From the NCBI GenBank assembly GCA_035513345.1, contig DATKCF010000188.1, positions 62,001-126,000 of the forward strand: a stretch of DNA of 64,000 bases, read 5' to 3'. Each line of letters opens with the position of its first letter. Within the stretch, counting starts at the first letter, position 1. The notes under the pieces are model-generated. The model was not told where the DNA came from. It ran no database searches and saw only the letters and a list, made by a program, of their open reading frames with translations. This DNA is from DATKCF01 sp035513345. Its GTDB lineage: Bacteria > Gemmatimonadota > Gemmatimonadetes > Longimicrobiales > RSA9. The translations under genes and the position numbers were made by a program. Below, piece after piece: positions 63,054 to 64,000 of this stretch.

Positions 63054-64000
63054 ATGATTCCGCGGCGGGGAACGGGCAGTGCGGCGGGTCCCACGATCGT
63101 GATCGCGCTGGGCGGCAACGCACTCCAGCCGCCCGGAGAGCGCGGCGACATCCACCAACAGTTCGCTCACACACGAGAGAGCCTGGGCCCCATCGTGGCC
63201 CTCGCCCGTGCTGGATGGAGGATCGCCATCGTTCATGGCAACGGTCCCCAGATAGGCGACGAGCTGCTGCGCAACGATCGGGCGCGCGAGGAGCGTCCAC
63301 CACTCCCTCTCGGCGTCCTGGTCGCGGCGACTGCCGGCTGGATCGGCTACATGATCCAGCAGTCACTGCGCAATGCACTGCAACGCGGCGACGTGGCGCG
63401 TGACGTGGTCACATTGATCACGCAGGTCCGTGTCGAGGCGCAGGCCAGACAGGCATCGCCGGCCAAGCCGGTCGGCCACGCAATGTCCGAGGCGGAGGCA
63501 CGGCGCCTCGCCGACGAGTTCGGCTGGCGAGTCGAGCACTCGGACGATAGCTGGCGCCGCGTCGTCGATTCGCCCGACCCCGTCGAGTTCATGGAGCGCG
63601 ACCAGGTGGCCGACCTCGTACGAGCCGGCACGATCGTCGTCGCCGCGGGCGGCGGCGGAACGCCCGTCCGGTTCCTTCCTGACGGCACGCTCGATGGCGT
63701 CGACGCGGTCATTGACAAGGATCGTGCAGCGGCGCTGCTCGCACGCGATCTGCATGCGGCGCAGTTGTTGATTCTCACACGCGTCGAAGGTGCGTATCGG
63801 CACTTCGGCACGCGCGAGCAGACGCTCCTCGAGAGGCTGACCGCCAGCGAAGCCGAGCAGATGGCGCTGGCCGGCGAGTTCGGAGCGGGCAGCATGCTGC
63901 CCAAGATCGAGGCCGCCGTGGACTTCGTTCGTGGCGGCGGTGAAGCGGCGTTCATCGCTCGCCTCGATCAGGGCCTCGAAGCCGTCCACGGCGAAGCAGG
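63054..64000 (+). CDS. arcC: Carbamate kinase (3' end cut by window)
   Basis: About 315 codons are visible, nearly the full family length; the stop is outside the window. ATG 63054 follows GGAGG by five bases. Motifs of the amino-acid kinase fold: IVIALGGNALQPPGE, IVHGNGPQIGDELLRN, VVAAGGGGTPV, and DAVIDKDRAAALLARDL, then AGSMLPKIEAAVDFV near the end. The enzyme normally makes ATP from carbamoyl phosphate in arginine or purine breakdown. No arcA or arcB is visible in the window, so its metabolic setting is open. Confidence 0.9.
   Translation, partial: MIPRRGTGSAAGPTIVIALGGNALQPPGERGDIHQQFAHTRESLGPIVALARAGWRIAIVHGNGPQIGDELLRNDRAREERPPLPLGVLVAATAGWIGYMIQQSLRNALQRGDVARDVVTLITQVRVEAQARQASPAKPVGHAMSEAEARRLADEFGWRVEHSDDSWRRVVDSPDPVEFMERDQVADLVRAGTIVVAAGGGGTPVRFLPDGTLDGVDAVIDKDRAAALLARDLHAAQLLILTRVEGAYRHFGTREQTLLERLTASEAEQMALAGEFGAGSMLPKIEAAVDFVRGGGEAAFIARLDQGLEAVHGEA

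Overview
The window reads as one stretch of a GC-rich chromosome from a free-living, aerobic, diderm bacterium. It has lipoproteins, a SurA-type chaperone, a TonB-plug outer-membrane protein, a full 14-gene NADH:quinone oxidoreductase locus and a complete succinate dehydrogenase. The protein families and gene neighbourhoods would fit the phylum Gemmatimonadota, but that placement is inference from general resemblance and not from a marker tree. I see no rRNA, tRNA, CRISPR array, insertion sequence, integrase or prophage gene. Nearly all of the sequence is tightly packed core metabolism and information processing.

Layout. 1-8259 (minus strand): DUF58 protein, BatA-like von Willebrand protein, mfd, a PpiC lipoprotein and, cut by the window edge, a SurA-type chaperone. 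8395-15672 (plus strand): M28 peptidase lipoprotein, a small membrane protein, citrate synthase, NADP-type isocitrate dehydrogenase, leucyl aminopeptidase and a TonB-plug protein. 15711-25000: a translationally coupled run yicC-gmk-rpoZ-coaBC-udg-dnaB-radA-ispD-tsaC-phosphatase-aroE. 25073-29897: comF, gap, a zinc-ribbon miniprotein, pgk, tpiA, secG. 30067-33319: 2-oxoacid dehydrogenase E1-beta, E2 and lipB. 33362-33967 (minus): an RNase HI homologue with altered active-site residues. 34099-37410: carA, an HU protein, and an ECF sigma / zf-HC2 anti-sigma / Spy-like cassette. 37526-39254: moaD-moaE-moaA. 39371-43677: mdh-sdhC-sdhA-sdhB. 43746-44300 (minus): dcd. 44453-58816: nuoA to nuoN. 58912-64000: phosphohexomutase, a UPF0182 membrane protein and a carbamate kinase cut by the window end.

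How it works together. The window supplies four TCA-cycle steps (citrate synthase, isocitrate, succinate and malate dehydrogenases), part of a 2-oxoacid dehydrogenase complex with its lipoylation enzyme, and the lower-glycolysis trio gap-pgk-tpi. These feed NADH and succinate electrons into complex I and complex II, both encoded here.

Regulatory signals. Most transcription units begin with a TTGACN box, then 16-18 bases, then a -10 box that is often TA(A/G)CNT rather than TATAAT. Several intrinsic-terminator hairpins are clear. Neighbouring genes inside units usually overlap by 1, 4 or 10-30 bases. I found no mobile or defence system. The most unusual items are the altered RNase HI, the CoaBC cysteine substitution, the arginine-phosphatase signature, the -10 motif and two hairpins placed directly upstream of start codons. 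No intergenic stretch exceeds 300 bases.
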